From Streptomyces sp. NBC_01298 (GTDB lineage Bacteria; Actinomycetota; Actinomycetes; Streptomycetales; Streptomycetaceae), in assembly GCF_035978755.1 (NCBI RefSeq), contig NZ_CP108414.1, forward strand, positions 1,798,001 to 1,862,000: 64,000 bases of DNA, given 5' to 3'. The position numbers were made by a program, and so were the translations under genes. Shown here one piece after another: positions 1-9,194 of this stretch; position 1 is the stretch's first letter; the number at the start of each line of letters is the position of its first letter. The notes beneath the pieces are model-generated. The model was not told where the DNA came from. It did not search any database and was given only the letters and a program-made list of their open reading frames with translations.

Positions 1-435
1 GACCGGGAGGCCTACTTCCTGGCGATTGCCGAGCGGCTCGTCGCGTCCGCGCCCATGCCGCTGATGCTGACGGGGGGCATTGGTCGTCGCGCCTCCGCAG
101 AGCGAGTCCTGACGAGCGGATTCGCAATGGTCGGGCTGGCCACCGCTCTCGCTCTCCACCCCGACCTGCCCACGCGCTGGCAGGAGGGCGAGGACATCGA
201 GGTTACCGCGCTACGCCTCAACTGGCGGGACAAGGACATCGCCAGCGCGGGTGTACTTGCCGTCGTACGGGCGCACATGGGTCGCATCTCCCGCGGCCTC
301 CCGCCTCGCGCCCGGACCTCTGCGTACCTCGCCCTCATCCGCGACACCCTGCGGAATCGAGGAATGACCCGGGCTTACGGGCGGTGGCTTGCCCAGAATC
401 CCGCGCCAGAGGCCACCATGCCGCTCAGCGGCTGA
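1..435 (+). CDS. NADH:flavin oxidoreductase (old yellow enzyme type), C-terminal part
   Basis: The open frame enters from the left edge, so the N-terminus is outside the window; the stop is TGA at 433-435. The visible 144 residues resemble the last third of old-yellow-enzyme TIM-barrel oxidoreductases: the stretch 'MPLMLTGGIGRR' matches the late strand and loop that binds the FMN phosphate, and 'GFAMVGLATALALHPDLP' matches the following turn, where relatives read roughly 'VGLARPLLREPDL'. Such enzymes use NAD(P)H and FMN to reduce activated alkenes. The gene ends about 230 bp before the ImmA-like gene and is probably not part of that operon. The family call rests on the C-terminal pattern alone. 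Confidence 0.65.
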   Translation, partial: DREAYFLAIAERLVASAPMPLMLTGGIGRRASAERVLTSGFAMVGLATALALHPDLPTRWQEGEDIEVTALRLNWRDKDIASAGVLAVVRAHMGRISRGLPPRARTSAYLALIRDTLRNRGMTRAYGRWLAQNPAPEATMPLSG

Positions 436-668
436 CGAGCCGGGGAACACCACAGGATCCTTGGCACAGATGGGGTGGACAGGTCACCTGGAACTGGGGG
501 CCCTCGCCTGCTGGGGTTTTCTCCGAAACCTCGGCAGCGACGCGGCTCACCCTCAGTTTAATCTTGGACGACGGCCGAGTCCGAAGTGAGCGCAGGTCCA
601 CTCTGGACCCACTGAGGGATTCGGATCACCGCCGGAGGGCATGAAGTGCGCGGGTGAGGAGTCAGGGG

Positions 669-1247
669 ATGAGGATCGTGCGGAATCGGCGGCTGGAGCA
701 GGAGATGGTCCGGCTGTGTGATGAGTTGTACGTCGGCCTGGGCGAGCCAGCCCCCCGCGACATCACCGAACTGATCGACCGAATAGCCGCGCATCTCACC
801 GTCTACCGTGGCGATCCCAGACGGCCCGTGCGCGTCGTGCGCCGTGACTTCCCGCAGGGCCTTGGCATCGTTTCCGGGCTCTGGCTCGACCGGGAAACCG
901 AAGACGTCATCGTCGTCGCGAAGAGCACCAGTCCCTTCCATGCGCTGGTCATCCTGGGGCACGAGATCTGGCACATGATCAAAGGCCACTGCGGTACTTA
1001 CGTCCTGGGTACGCAGGTCGCCACGCGTCTGATCGGTGATGACGTCCTGACGCCGGCGGACCTCGACGAAGCAGTACGCCTCGTCGCCGCGCGGACACAC
1101 GCCGCAGGAGGTGACGAGGCCGAGGCCGAGCAGTACGGCCGTATGCTTGGCCGGCGGTTTCGCCACTTGGTCGACGTCGACTCCACGCAGCGGGTCCTCC
1201 AAGGTCCGGCTGCCCGTATCCAAGCCTCTCTCGGCAACGGTAGATGA
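669..1247 (+). CDS. ImmA/IrrE-family metallopeptidase (left cassette)
   Basis: A 192-residue protein with the zinc-metallopeptidase motif HEIWH at residues 98-102, in the sequence 'ILGHEIWHMIKGHC', which is characteristic of ImmA/IrrE proteins. Known family members cleave HTH repressors to switch on mobile-element or stress genes. The ATG at 669 is chosen because GAGGAG lies about 10 bases upstream; a GTG at 654 would place this ribosome binding site inside the gene. The stop overlaps the next start as ATGA (1244-1247), so it is translationally coupled to the membrane protein. A second version of this gene lies at 9191-9757 with the same coupling. No HTH gene is adjacent to this left copy, so its target may be the regulator at 9840-10448; that is inference. 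Confidence 0.8.
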   Translation: MRIVRNRRLEQEMVRLCDELYVGLGEPAPRDITELIDRIAAHLTVYRGDPRRPVRVVRRDFPQGLGIVSGLWLDRETEDVIVVAKSTSPFHALVILGHEIWHMIKGHCGTYVLGTQVATRLIGDDVLTPADLDEAVRLVAARTHAAGGDEAEAEQYGRMLGRRFRHLVDVDSTQRVLQGPAARIQASLGNGR

Positions 1248-2416
1248 ACGGCTCGGACTACTACATCCCGGCGGCTGCCCTTGGCATCGCGTTCCTCTCC
1301 AAGCTCCCCGGACTCATCCGGCAGTGGGGCAACCCCATGGTCCGGTCCGTCGCGGGACTGCTCCTCATGTCCAGCGCAGGATTCGCATTCGCCGCGCCCC
1401 CCACCATCACGGTGATCAACCGAGCAGTGGGGCTGCCGAACGTCTCCGCGCCGCTGGTCTACGCCATCCTCAGCGTGTTCAACACGTGTTCCATCGTGCT
1501 CCTCGCGTACTGGCGTGAGGGGTTCGGCATCGAGGTGCAACGCCGCGTTCGGCGGTGGTTCGCCGTATGCGGCGTGGTAGTCGCCTCGCTCGCCCTGTGC
1601 TTCGTCCTAGGTGATGCCCCGGAGGAGCGACTCCGGGACCTGGACACCCACTACGCGTCCACGCCCTGGATCCGCGAAATGATCGTCATCTATCTCTCCT
1701 GGCACATCATTGTCGGCACGGTCGTACCGGTTATGTGCTGGCGGTGGTCTCGCGTAGTCGACGGGTGGCTCCGGGCGGGCCTGTTGACCCTCGTGGCCGG
1801 CTTCGTATTCAGCACCGGCTTCGGCCTGGCCAAGGCCGCGGCCGTCGTCGCGCGCTGGACGGGCGGAGACTGGGACTTCCTCAGCACGGACGTCGCTCCG
1901 CCGCTGGCCAGTGCCGGAGCCGTCCTGACCACCTCCGGCTTCCTGCTGCCGCAGGGTCGCCGCCTGGCCGGGGCATGGGAGACATGGCAGACCTACCGGT
2001 GGATGGGGCCACTGTGGCGCAGGCTCCGCACCCTCATGGGCCAGCCGGTGTCGACCAGTTGGTGGACACCTCTCGAATCTCGGCTCTTCAATCGCGAAAC
2101 GGACATCTACGACGATCTGCTGGCCTTGGCCCCGTACTGCGACCTACAGGTCATGACGGCATATCACGACCCGGGGCCCGACGACGGAGTCGGGCCCGAT
2201 GAAACATGGGCCGCGGCCGCGGCCATAATGATCGCGTTTGCCATCGAGGCCAAGGAATCCGCCACGGAGAGCGACGAGGAGTGCCCGGAACAACGCACTG
2301 ACGCACTCAGCGCCGTGTTCGGCACCGGCACCAAGGGCATCGCCCGCATCTCTCGCCAATACGGAGCTCTTCGCAGCCACACTGCGGCTGTCCCTCTAGA
2401 AGGACACTCCCTATGA
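1244..2416 (+). CDS. MAB_1171c-type multi-span membrane protein (left cassette)
   Basis: A 390-residue protein with several hydrophobic segments in residues 1-235 and a soluble tail of about 150 residues. Signatures shared with the two minus-strand homologues include 'FAAPPTI' near residue 50, 'DAPEERLRDLDTHYAST' near residue 125 followed by 'IREM', and 'FLSTDVAPPLAS' near residue 210. This matches the actinobacterial family annotated as 'MAB_1171c family putative transporter'; its substrate and function are not established. It overlaps the upstream metallopeptidase gene by ATGA, an arrangement repeated in the right-hand cassette, so the two products probably act together at the membrane. The C-terminal tail is the least conserved part between copies. 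The family call is good; the transporter role is only a database label. Confidence 0.75.
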   Translation: MNGSDYYIPAAALGIAFLSKLPGLIRQWGNPMVRSVAGLLLMSSAGFAFAAPPTITVINRAVGLPNVSAPLVYAILSVFNTCSIVLLAYWREGFGIEVQRRVRRWFAVCGVVVASLALCFVLGDAPEERLRDLDTHYASTPWIREMIVIYLSWHIIVGTVVPVMCWRWSRVVDGWLRAGLLTLVAGFVFSTGFGLAKAAAVVARWTGGDWDFLSTDVAPPLASAGAVLTTSGFLLPQGRRLAGAWETWQTYRWMGPLWRRLRTLMGQPVSTSWWTPLESRLFNRETDIYDDLLALAPYCDLQVMTAYHDPGPDDGVGPDETWAAAAAIMIAFAIEAKESATESDEECPEQRTDALSAVFGTGTKGIARISRQYGALRSHTAAVPLEGHSL

Positions 2417-2550
2417 ACAGCCCCCGTCTCTCCGTACCGCGCTCAATCCTGCCTTCCATGCCGTCGATCTTGTAATCCTTTCCAGCCTCTGTCGATACTC
2501 CTCATCGTCCGAGCCATCCGCGAAGCGGCAGTCCTAGAGAGCAACACACG

Positions 2551-3999
2551 ATGACCCAGCAGCCCAACGGCACTACCGGCACCACCCGCGCCGTCATCCT
2601 CGGTGGCAGCCTGGCCGGTACACTCGCGGCCGCCGCACTCGCACCCCACTTCGTGGAAATACTCGTCCTCGAGCGCGACAAGAAGCTGCCCGATACCGCA
2701 GCACCCCGACCCAGACTTCCCCAGGCCGCCCACGCCCACATGCTGTGGTCGGGTGGTGCGGACGCAATCGAGTCCCTGCTTCCCGGCACAACCGACCGGT
2801 GGCTGACGGCCGGAGCTCACCGCGTACCGATCCCCAACGGCATGGTCTCCTACTCGGCCGCCGGCTGGTTCCGGCGGTGGACCGAGACCCACTACCTCAT
2901 CGGCGCCAGCCGCGACCTCATTGACTGGGGCATACGCACCGCGGTCCTAGCGATACCCAACGTCAGCGTGCGTACAGGCATGACCGTCACATCGTTGGTG
3001 GGCAGCGCATCAAACGTGTGCGGTGTACACGTGCTGAACGAGGGCGGCGAGGAGAGCGTGATCGACGCCGACCTTGTGATCGACGCCACGGGGCGCGGCT
3101 CCAAGGTCCTGGAATGGCTCAAGCAGCTCGGCGCCCCCACGGTGGGGGAAACCGTCGTGGACGCCGGGGTACGGTACGCCAGCCGCCGCTACCGCGCCCC
3201 TCAAGGCACCGAATCCGACTGGCCCGTCATCCACATCCAGGCCGACCCGCGGGAAGGCAAACCTGGACAGGTTGTTTCGATCATCCCCATTGAAGACGGC
3301 CAATGGCACGTCAGCATCTCCGGCACACGCGGCGCCGAACCGAGCGCTGATGAGAACCTCTTCGAGGAGTTCGCCAGAGGAGTCCGCCACCCGCTGGCCG
3401 CCGAATTCCTCGCCCGCGCGGAGCCGATCAGCGACGTCGTCGTCTACGGCCGGACCGCCAACCGGCAGCGGCGCTTCGACAAGGCCGCGATGCCCGCCGG
3501 CTTCGTCGTCCTCGGTGACGCCGCCACCAGCCTCAACCCCGTCTACGGCCACGGAATGTCCTCCGCTGCCCTCGGCGCGCTCGCCCTACGCGAGACTGCG
3601 GAGAAGCTGCCAGTGACCGCGCCCAAATTCGCCGCGCGGGCCCAGAAGGCGATGGCCCGACCCGCTGCCGCTGCCTGGCTGCTCGCCGTCGGCCAGGACC
3701 GCTTCTATCCAGGTGCTGTCGGCGAGACGCCCAACCTGACTGACAGGCTCGCAGCACGCTACGTCCACCGTCTCAGCCACACCGCCATCGGCAATTTCCT
3801 CGTCGTCAAGGCGCTCACGGACGTAATGACAATGCAGAAGCCGGCCTCTGTCCTCGGCGCCCCCGGCGTCCTGATCGCTGCGGCACGCGGCCTGCGCAAG
3901 CCCCTGCTCAACGGCCCCGCCCTCACCGCGAGGGAGCAGAGCATCCTGGACCGCGAGCCTCTTCATCGAGCAGAAAAGATCAAGGCCTCCGACCATTGA
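2551..3999 (+). CDS. FAD-dependent monooxygenase (left cassette)
   Basis: A 482-residue flavoprotein. The N-terminal dinucleotide-binding motif is GGSLAG (residues 18-23), followed by an acidic strand end 'VLERD'. The second FAD motif, 'LGDAATSLNPVYGHGM', lies at about residues 319-334, as in p-hydroxybenzoate-hydroxylase-like and squalene-epoxidase-like monooxygenases. These use NAD(P)H and O2 to hydroxylate or epoxidise small molecules; the substrate is unknown. AGAGAG upstream of ATG 2551 can serve as ribosome binding site. The gene follows the membrane protein by 134 bp in the same direction, and the close homologue at 5365-6750 has the same membrane-protein neighbour, so the association looks functional. 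The two proteins share motifs and layout throughout. Confidence 0.8.
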   Translation: MTQQPNGTTGTTRAVILGGSLAGTLAAAALAPHFVEILVLERDKKLPDTAAPRPRLPQAAHAHMLWSGGADAIESLLPGTTDRWLTAGAHRVPIPNGMVSYSAAGWFRRWTETHYLIGASRDLIDWGIRTAVLAIPNVSVRTGMTVTSLVGSASNVCGVHVLNEGGEESVIDADLVIDATGRGSKVLEWLKQLGAPTVGETVVDAGVRYASRRYRAPQGTESDWPVIHIQADPREGKPGQVVSIIPIEDGQWHVSISGTRGAEPSADENLFEEFARGVRHPLAAEFLARAEPISDVVVYGRTANRQRRFDKAAMPAGFVVLGDAATSLNPVYGHGMSSAALGALALRETAEKLPVTAPKFAARAQKAMARPAAAAWLLAVGQDRFYPGAVGETPNLTDRLAARYVHRLSHTAIGNFLVVKALTDVMTMQKPASVLGAPGVLIAAARGLRKPLLNGPALTAREQSILDREPLHRAEKIKASDH

Positions 4000-4247
4000 G
4001 TCTCCTCCTCGGTCACGGTCGGACGGGGCGGCCCGCCGACGGCCTTCATCTCCGAGCGGGTCGGATGCTGGAACTGGACTAAGACTCCGTACACGGACCG
4101 ATGGCCCATTCAGCCACAGAGCGCGCTCGGTGGCGCATCACGTTCCACAAGGCCGAGTCGGACAGGTTGAATCTGCCGGCATTGAAGGGCTATGGCTGTG
4201 GCCCCCCCCAAGCGCCGTGTCTCACACGGACGCCGGTCGACGGGCAC

Positions 4248-5339
4248 CTAGTGACCTGAGTCAGAGATTCGGTGGCAGTAGGCGGCGACTTTGTCGAGGA
4301 TCTCGTCGGCTGTCTTCGTCCAGAGGAAGGGCTTGGGCTGGTCGTTCCAGTCGGCCAGCCATGAACGGATGTCGCGCTCGAGAGCCTGGACGGAGCGGTG
4401 GACTCCACGCTTGAGCTTCTTCTGGGTGAGCTCGGCGAACCACCGCTCCACCAGGTTCAGCCACGACGCACTCGTCGGTGTGAAGTGCAGGTGGAACCGC
4501 GGGTGTGCCAGCAGCCATTTCTTGATGTCCGGCGTCTTGTGGGTCGCATAGTTGTCGAGGATCAGATGGATCTGAAGATCCGCCGGCACTTCTTTGTCGA
4601 TCTTGGCCAGGAACTTCTTGAACTCGGCGGCCCGGTGGCGGCGGTGGAGAGACCCGATGACCTTGCCGGTGGCGACCTCCAGGGCCGCGAAGAGGGTGGT
4701 TGTGCCGGCGCGGATGTAGTCGTGACTGCGGCGCTCTGGAACGCCAGGCATCATCGGCAGGACCGGCTGGGACCGGTCCAGGGCCTGGATCTGCGACTTC
4801 TCGTCCACGCAGAGGACCAGAGCCTTCTCCGGCGGGTCCAGGTAGAGGCCGACCACGTCGCGGACCTTGTCGATGAACAGCGGGTCCGTCGACAGCTTGA
4901 ACGTCTGCGAACGATGCGGAGCCAGCGCGAACGCCCGCCAGATCCTTGAGACGGTCGACTGCGACATTCCCGTGGCCGCGGCCATCGACCTCGTCGACCA
5001 GTGCGTCGCGTTCTTCGGCGTCTCTTCCAGTGTTTTGACGATCACCCGCTCGACATCAGCGTCGGTGATCTTCCGCGGGACACCCGGCCGCGGCTCGTCG
5101 CCCAGCCCGTCCAGGCCGTGCTCCAGAAACCGCCGCCGCCAGGTGCGGACCGTGTCCGGCGCGATCCCAAGCCGCCGCGAAACTTCCATCACCGAATGCC
5201 CGCCCGCGCACTCCAGCACGATCCGCGACCGCTGAGCCAGAGCCTGAGCTGTCGAACGACGACGTAACCAGCCCTCCAGCACAGCACGCTGGGCATCAGT
5301 CACCGACAACGGCGGAATCTTCGGACCGGGACGACTCAT
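4248..5339 (-). CDS. IS630-family transposase, copy A
   Basis: A 363-residue, apparently intact transposase. The N-terminal third contains paired helix-turn-helix segments (about residues 27-75 and 88-140). The DDE catalytic triad is visible as D179 in 'LCVDEKSQ', D262 in 'LILDNYATHK' and E298 in 'NLVERWFAEL'. The reading frame runs to the last base of the element, and its TAG stop (4250-4248) is completed by the duplicated TA and the next flanking base, not by the element. The same is true of copy B. The protein has no frameshift, so the element could be active. Confidence 0.9.
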   Translation of the reverse strand: MSRPGPKIPPLSVTDAQRAVLEGWLRRRSTAQALAQRSRIVLECAGGHSVMEVSRRLGIAPDTVRTWRRRFLEHGLDGLGDEPRPGVPRKITDADVERVIVKTLEETPKNATHWSTRSMAAATGMSQSTVSRIWRAFALAPHRSQTFKLSTDPLFIDKVRDVVGLYLDPPEKALVLCVDEKSQIQALDRSQPVLPMMPGVPERRSHDYIRAGTTTLFAALEVATGKVIGSLHRRHRAAEFKKFLAKIDKEVPADLQIHLILDNYATHKTPDIKKWLLAHPRFHLHFTPTSASWLNLVERWFAELTQKKLKRGVHRSVQALERDIRSWLADWNDQPKPFLWTKTADEILDKVAAYCHRISDSGH

Positions 5340-5373
5340 GCCGAACTAACGACAAACCTCAGACTCAGGTCAC
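4251..5373. mobile_element. IS630-family insertion sequence, copy A (1123 bp)
   Basis: The element carries one transposase gene on the minus strand. Its ends are inverted repeats of 16 bp with one mismatch: the left end reads GTGACCTGAGTCAGAG (4251-4266) and the right end, reverse-complemented, GTGACCTGAGTCTGAG (5358-5373). A TA dinucleotide flanks each side (4249-4250 and 5374-5375). Removing the element and one TA recreates a CTAG tetranucleotide, the preferred IS630-type target. It lies between the two convergent monooxygenase genes and has fused to the 3' end of the right-hand one. It is a different IS from copy B at 16317-17501, although the ends are related. Confidence 0.9.
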
Positions 5374-6750
5374 TAGCAAGAGTGCTGCGGTCGCCGGGGG
5401 CAAGGGCGGCCCAGGCAGGCTTCGCATTTGGGGGCCACACAGAGCCGCGAGGAGTACACGAGGGTTGGCGAGAGCCAAGGGGCCCTTCTTTAGCGTCATG
5501 AGGTCGGTAAGGGCGGTAGTGACCGTGATATCTCCCGTGGCGGTGTAAATCAGTCGGTTCACATACCAGTTCGCCACGTTGTCCGCGACGGTTACCCTCT
5601 TCCCTTCGGCCCCGGGGAAGCGCGCGTCCTGTGCCGTCGCCAGCATCCATGCACCAGCTGCTGGCCGTGCCATGGCACGGCGCGCAAGCTTGGTGAAGCC
5701 TCGCTCCGCAATTCCTCGCCGCTCAGCGACGCGTTGGAGTGCGAGGGCACTCAGGGCCGCAACTGAAAGCCCGTGGCCGTACACGGGGTTCAGGGCCGTA
5801 GCCGCGTCGCCGATCGCGAGGAAGCCATCGGGGAGACGGCGGGCCTTCTCGTAGCGGTATCGCCGGTTCGCTGTGGTGCGTGTGACCACGACGCTATCGA
5901 TGGGTCCGGCCGCCGCGAGTAGGTCCGCTACCAGGGGACTCCTCGTGTTCCGGGCATACGTCTCAAAGTCCTCAGCCCTGTTGGTAGGTGATGCACCTCG
6001 GGTGCCCGAGAGGCTGACAATCCACTCGTCGTGCTCGATGGGGAGGATGGTGGCCACCTTGCCGGGGCGGCCGAGGCGGGGGTCGGCCTGGATGTTGATC
6101 ACGGGCCAGTGTGCAGTCGGTGTCGGCGCCTTGATGCGGGCAGTCGCATAGGTTACGCCGGCGTCCACGGTCTCTACGGGGATGTGCTGGACTCCCAACG
6201 CAGAAAGCCAGTGAGGTCCGCGGGAGGTCCGGCCGGTTGCATCGATGACGAGCTTGGCCTTGACCTCACGCTCGGCTCCGTCGCGGCCACGGACTCGGGC
6301 TCCACGGATTCGGGAGGCGTCGCCGAGCAATGCGATGGGTTCCGTTCCCCACATGATCTGCACGTTGGGAAGGGTTCCCAGCCGGCCGCGAACTCCCCAG
6401 TCGATGAGGTCGCGGCTGGCTGCTATGAGGTAGTGGGATTCGGGCCAGAGCCGGTACCAGCCGCCGGGGCTGAGCGAGACCATGCCTGTGGGTATCGGGA
6501 CACGGTTTGCGCCGGCGTCCATCCATGCGTTCTGGGTTCCAGGGAGGAGGGCTTCGATGGCGTCAGCTCCGCCGGACCAGAACATGTGAGCATGGGCGGC
6601 CTGTGGCAGGCCTCGTCGGGCTTCCGGGCCTGCGGGGAGTTCATCCCGCTCGATGATTGTGATCGTGCGAGCGTGCGGGGCAAGGGCTGCTGCGGCGGCC
6701 ATTCCAGCGAAACCACCGCCCAGGACCAGGACGTCGTCCATCTTGCTCAT
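5365..6750 (-). CDS. FAD-dependent monooxygenase (right cassette), C-terminus altered by IS630
   Basis: A homologue of the protein at 2551-3999, with GGGFAG at residues 11-16 and 'GDAATALNPVYGHGL' as second FAD motif. The ATG at 6750 overlaps the stop of the upstream membrane-protein gene (ATGA), so that start is preferred over upstream in-frame codons. The last codons and the stop lie inside the inverted repeat of IS630 copy A: the protein now ends '...AALLLVT'. Taking the IS out, the frame would continue from 'ALLL' into 'GARRPASV' and stop at a TGA in the left flank (about 4226). Eight native residues were thus replaced by two, and the enzyme may well still function. Substrate unknown. Confidence 0.8.
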   Translation of the reverse strand: MSKMDDVLVLGGGFAGMAAAAALAPHARTITIIERDELPAGPEARRGLPQAAHAHMFWSGGADAIEALLPGTQNAWMDAGANRVPIPTGMVSLSPGGWYRLWPESHYLIAASRDLIDWGVRGRLGTLPNVQIMWGTEPIALLGDASRIRGARVRGRDGAEREVKAKLVIDATGRTSRGPHWLSALGVQHIPVETVDAGVTYATARIKAPTPTAHWPVINIQADPRLGRPGKVATILPIEHDEWIVSLSGTRGASPTNRAEDFETYARNTRSPLVADLLAAAGPIDSVVVTRTTANRRYRYEKARRLPDGFLAIGDAATALNPVYGHGLSVAALSALALQRVAERRGIAERGFTKLARRAMARPAAGAWMLATAQDARFPGAEGKRVTVADNVANWYVNRLIYTATGDITVTTALTDLMTLKKGPLALANPRVLLAALCGPQMRSLPGPPLPPATAALLLVT

Positions 6751-7943
6751 GATGTTGCACTTTCTGATTGGGTTGCTGACCACCGGATCGTCCTGACGAC
6801 CGGGGATTTGTCCATGACCTTGGACAGTCGGATCAGGTCTCCGTCTTCGATGGATCGGATGGTCCACTGGCTGTGTCCATCTGGCACGTGGAGACCGACG
6901 GGTACGTCCTTTGCGGCGGCGGACGCGAGTACGGCGGCGTCGGCTTCAAGCTGGGCTGCTCGCACATCCGTGCGCCAGGCCATGGCCTGCTCGAAGACAG
7001 CCCGGCCGGTCGAATCGTCCAGATAGGGCCCGAGGCGCAGGATGCAGTCGGCTATCTCCCCCTCGACCTGCACCAGCTTCTGGTCAAGGGGGACGAACCT
7101 GCTCACGGTGTGGGCACTGGATGCGGGAGCCGCTCGGCGGAGGGTGTGCCACAACGGTCGCAGTTGCCGGTAGCGCCGCCACTTCGTCCACGTGCCTCGG
7201 GTCGTGTGGGCGATCGGGGGAATCAGGAAACCGACTCCGATCAGAATTGCCGAGAAGGACGCAACGGAGAAAGCAACGTTGGTACTCAGCCAGTCCAGGT
7301 CGTTGCCCGTCCAGCGGGCAACGATCGCCGTGTACTTCAAGCCGTCGTAAAGAAGGTTGAGCAGGTAACCGACCACCATCGTGGCCAGGCCCATGCGGAG
7401 AGTGCCGGAGACCTCCCGGGACCAGCGCCAGCACAAGATGGTCATGGTGACCGCGGCGACGGTATGGGCGAGGAGGTACAGCAGGATCATCTCCCGCATG
7501 TACGGGGTAGATGCGTAGTAGGTGTCCAGGTCCCTGAGGCGCTCTACCGGGGCGTCCGCCAAAGCGAACAGCACGAGCAGCCCTGCGCACACCGAGCTAT
7601 AGGCGATGACGGTGGCCTTCGCCGCTCGGCGGGTTCGGTTCTCGTCCGGGCCGCCCCTCCAGTGGATTAGCAGGACGAGGCAGCTTCCGCTGAAGCCCGT
7701 GAGGATGCAGTAGACCAGCGGCGCGGCTGCGTTTGAGACACCCGTAAGGTCATTAATGATCTTGAGGACGGGCGGTGCCGCAGTAGCGAATACGGCGGTC
7801 GCAACGAGCAGCAGAGCAGTAACGGCCCGCAGGAGCACATCAGTCGGATCGCGCCGGAGCGCCATCACCTTCACAGCGGAGGCGATGGCCAGGAGTCCCG
7901 CTGGGACGAAGAAGACCAGCCCTGCGGAAGCGGACGAGTTCAC
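6747..7943 (-). CDS. MAB_1171c-type multi-span membrane protein (right cassette, second copy)
   Basis: A 398-residue membrane protein starting at GTG 7943. It shares with its two homologues the 'APPV/TI' segment near residue 55, 'DAPVERLRDLDTYYASTPYMREM' (split here as DAPVERLRDLD and YMREM) and 'WLSTNVAFSVAS'. About seven hydrophobic segments occupy residues 8-245, and the soluble tail is about 150 residues. It overlaps the monooxygenase start by ATGA and lies 84 bp downstream of the other membrane-protein gene. Only this side of the locus has two membrane-protein genes; they are divergent enough to be an old duplication. Function unknown. Confidence 0.72.
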   Translation of the reverse strand: MNSSASAGLVFFVPAGLLAIASAVKVMALRRDPTDVLLRAVTALLLVATAVFATAAPPVLKIINDLTGVSNAAAPLVYCILTGFSGSCLVLLIHWRGGPDENRTRRAAKATVIAYSSVCAGLLVLFALADAPVERLRDLDTYYASTPYMREMILLYLLAHTVAAVTMTILCWRWSREVSGTLRMGLATMVVGYLLNLLYDGLKYTAIVARWTGNDLDWLSTNVAFSVASFSAILIGVGFLIPPIAHTTRGTWTKWRRYRQLRPLWHTLRRAAPASSAHTVSRFVPLDQKLVQVEGEIADCILRLGPYLDDSTGRAVFEQAMAWRTDVRAAQLEADAAVLASAAAKDVPVGLHVPDGHSQWTIRSIEDGDLIRLSKVMDKSPVVRTIRWSATQSESATS

Positions 7944-8027
7944 CGGCCGAACCCCATGCTCTTGTCTGCGGCCCGCCGGCTGGAGCTCCTTCGTACGTCA
8001 GGAACGGGGCATCGGGGTGGGGTGCCG

Positions 8028-9194
8028 CTAGATGTGCGCATGGTGCCGACTTTCTGGTGCATTTTCGATCTTGGTGAAGGCGGTGCTCAGTTCGGCGATC
8101 CGCTGGAAGTCGCCTGGCGCGAAGCGTCTTGCGAGATCGGTGCGGTCGTGGGACTCGGAGGTACTGGGCGAGTCCAGGCCCAGCAGTGCCACGCGGATCA
8201 TGGTCGCCTCACCGACGAGCTGGGCCTCGGCTTGGGTCATACCTGCCTCTTCGGCGCGCTCCTGCGCACAGGAGGACGTCCGGGGGTCGAGATGCGGCCG
8301 GAGCTCCAGCAGCCGGTCCGCGATCCCGACGGCGCGGGCGAGTGTTCGGTCGGAAACTGCCCAGAAGGGCACCTGGAGCGTCGAGGCAAAGCGGGAGGAC
8401 TGATGAAGTGCCCGCCATAGCGGGTACATCCGCCGGTATGTGCGCCAGTCTCCCCAAAGGGATTCTCCCCAGGGGCCGACGAGGGGAAGAAGGAATCCAA
8501 CGGCGATCAGCGAGGCTCCGACGCTGGCGAGTTGGGGCGCGGCATCGGTACTCAGACCGTCCCAATTCCCCCCGGCCCATCGGGCTGCGACGGCCACGAG
8601 CTTGCCAGAGGCGAAGGCCAGGTTTGCCACGAATCCGGCGGCGATCGTGGCCAGCCCGCGCTTCAGCCAGACTTGGGGTACCTGACGGGCCCAGCGGAAG
8701 CAGGTGACGGTGACGACCATTCCGACGACCGCGTGGGCAAGGAGATATACGACGACCATCTCCCGTATGTACGGCGCGGTGGCGTAGTAGGTGTCCATGT
8801 CGCGTTGTCGCTCGATCGGAGCGTCGCCCAGGGCGAAGAGCGCCATCAGCACGGCAATGATGCCGACCGTGGCAGCTATCCACACTCTGGCCTGGGCACG
8901 GATCGAAGCGGCGTCTCCGCCCCTCCAGTGGATCAGCAGCACCAGGCAGGCGCAGTTGAAGGCTGCCAGGAGCGAGTAGACGAACGGTGCGGACACATTG
9001 GCAATGCCGGTCCATGAGTTGACCTGTGCCACCGTGGGTGGGGCGCTGAAGAAGAATGCGCAGGCCCCGAGGGCGATCAGCGTGCACGCGGCCCGGAGCA
9101 TGCCGTCACGCCAGCCATGCCGGAGTGACGGCACCTTGGACAGTAGCGCCACTGCCAGGATTCCAGCCGGCAAGTAGTACGCCGAGTCGGTCAT
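8028..9194 (-). CDS. MAB_1171c-type multi-span membrane protein (right cassette, first copy)
   Basis: A 388-residue membrane protein starting at ATG 9194, which overlaps the metallopeptidase stop by ATGA exactly as in the left cassette (1244-1247). Family signatures are 'FFSAPPTVAQVN' near residue 50, 'DAPIERQRDMDTYYAT' near residue 125, 'IREMVVVYLLAH' and 'LSTDAAPQLASVGAS'. The identity of these positions in all three copies suggests they matter for function. Hydrophobic segments cover residues 5-235, and the C-terminal 150 residues are soluble and probably cytoplasmic. No catalytic motif is visible. The conserved coupling to an ImmA-type peptidase suggests the two form a membrane-associated sensor or transporter unit; this is inference. 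Confidence 0.75.
   Translation of the reverse strand: MTDSAYYLPAGILAVALLSKVPSLRHGWRDGMLRAACTLIALGACAFFFSAPPTVAQVNSWTGIANVSAPFVYSLLAAFNCACLVLLIHWRGGDAASIRAQARVWIAATVGIIAVLMALFALGDAPIERQRDMDTYYATAPYIREMVVVYLLAHAVVGMVVTVTCFRWARQVPQVWLKRGLATIAAGFVANLAFASGKLVAVAARWAGGNWDGLSTDAAPQLASVGASLIAVGFLLPLVGPWGESLWGDWRTYRRMYPLWRALHQSSRFASTLQVPFWAVSDRTLARAVGIADRLLELRPHLDPRTSSCAQERAEEAGMTQAEAQLVGEATMIRVALLGLDSPSTSESHDRTDLARRFAPGDFQRIAELSTAFTKIENAPESRHHAHI

Noticed and set aside
4101..4259. A short plus-strand frame (52 residues) ending in the left repeat of IS630 copy A.
   Set aside because: There is no ribosome binding site or recognised domain; the region is 3' flank of two convergent genes.
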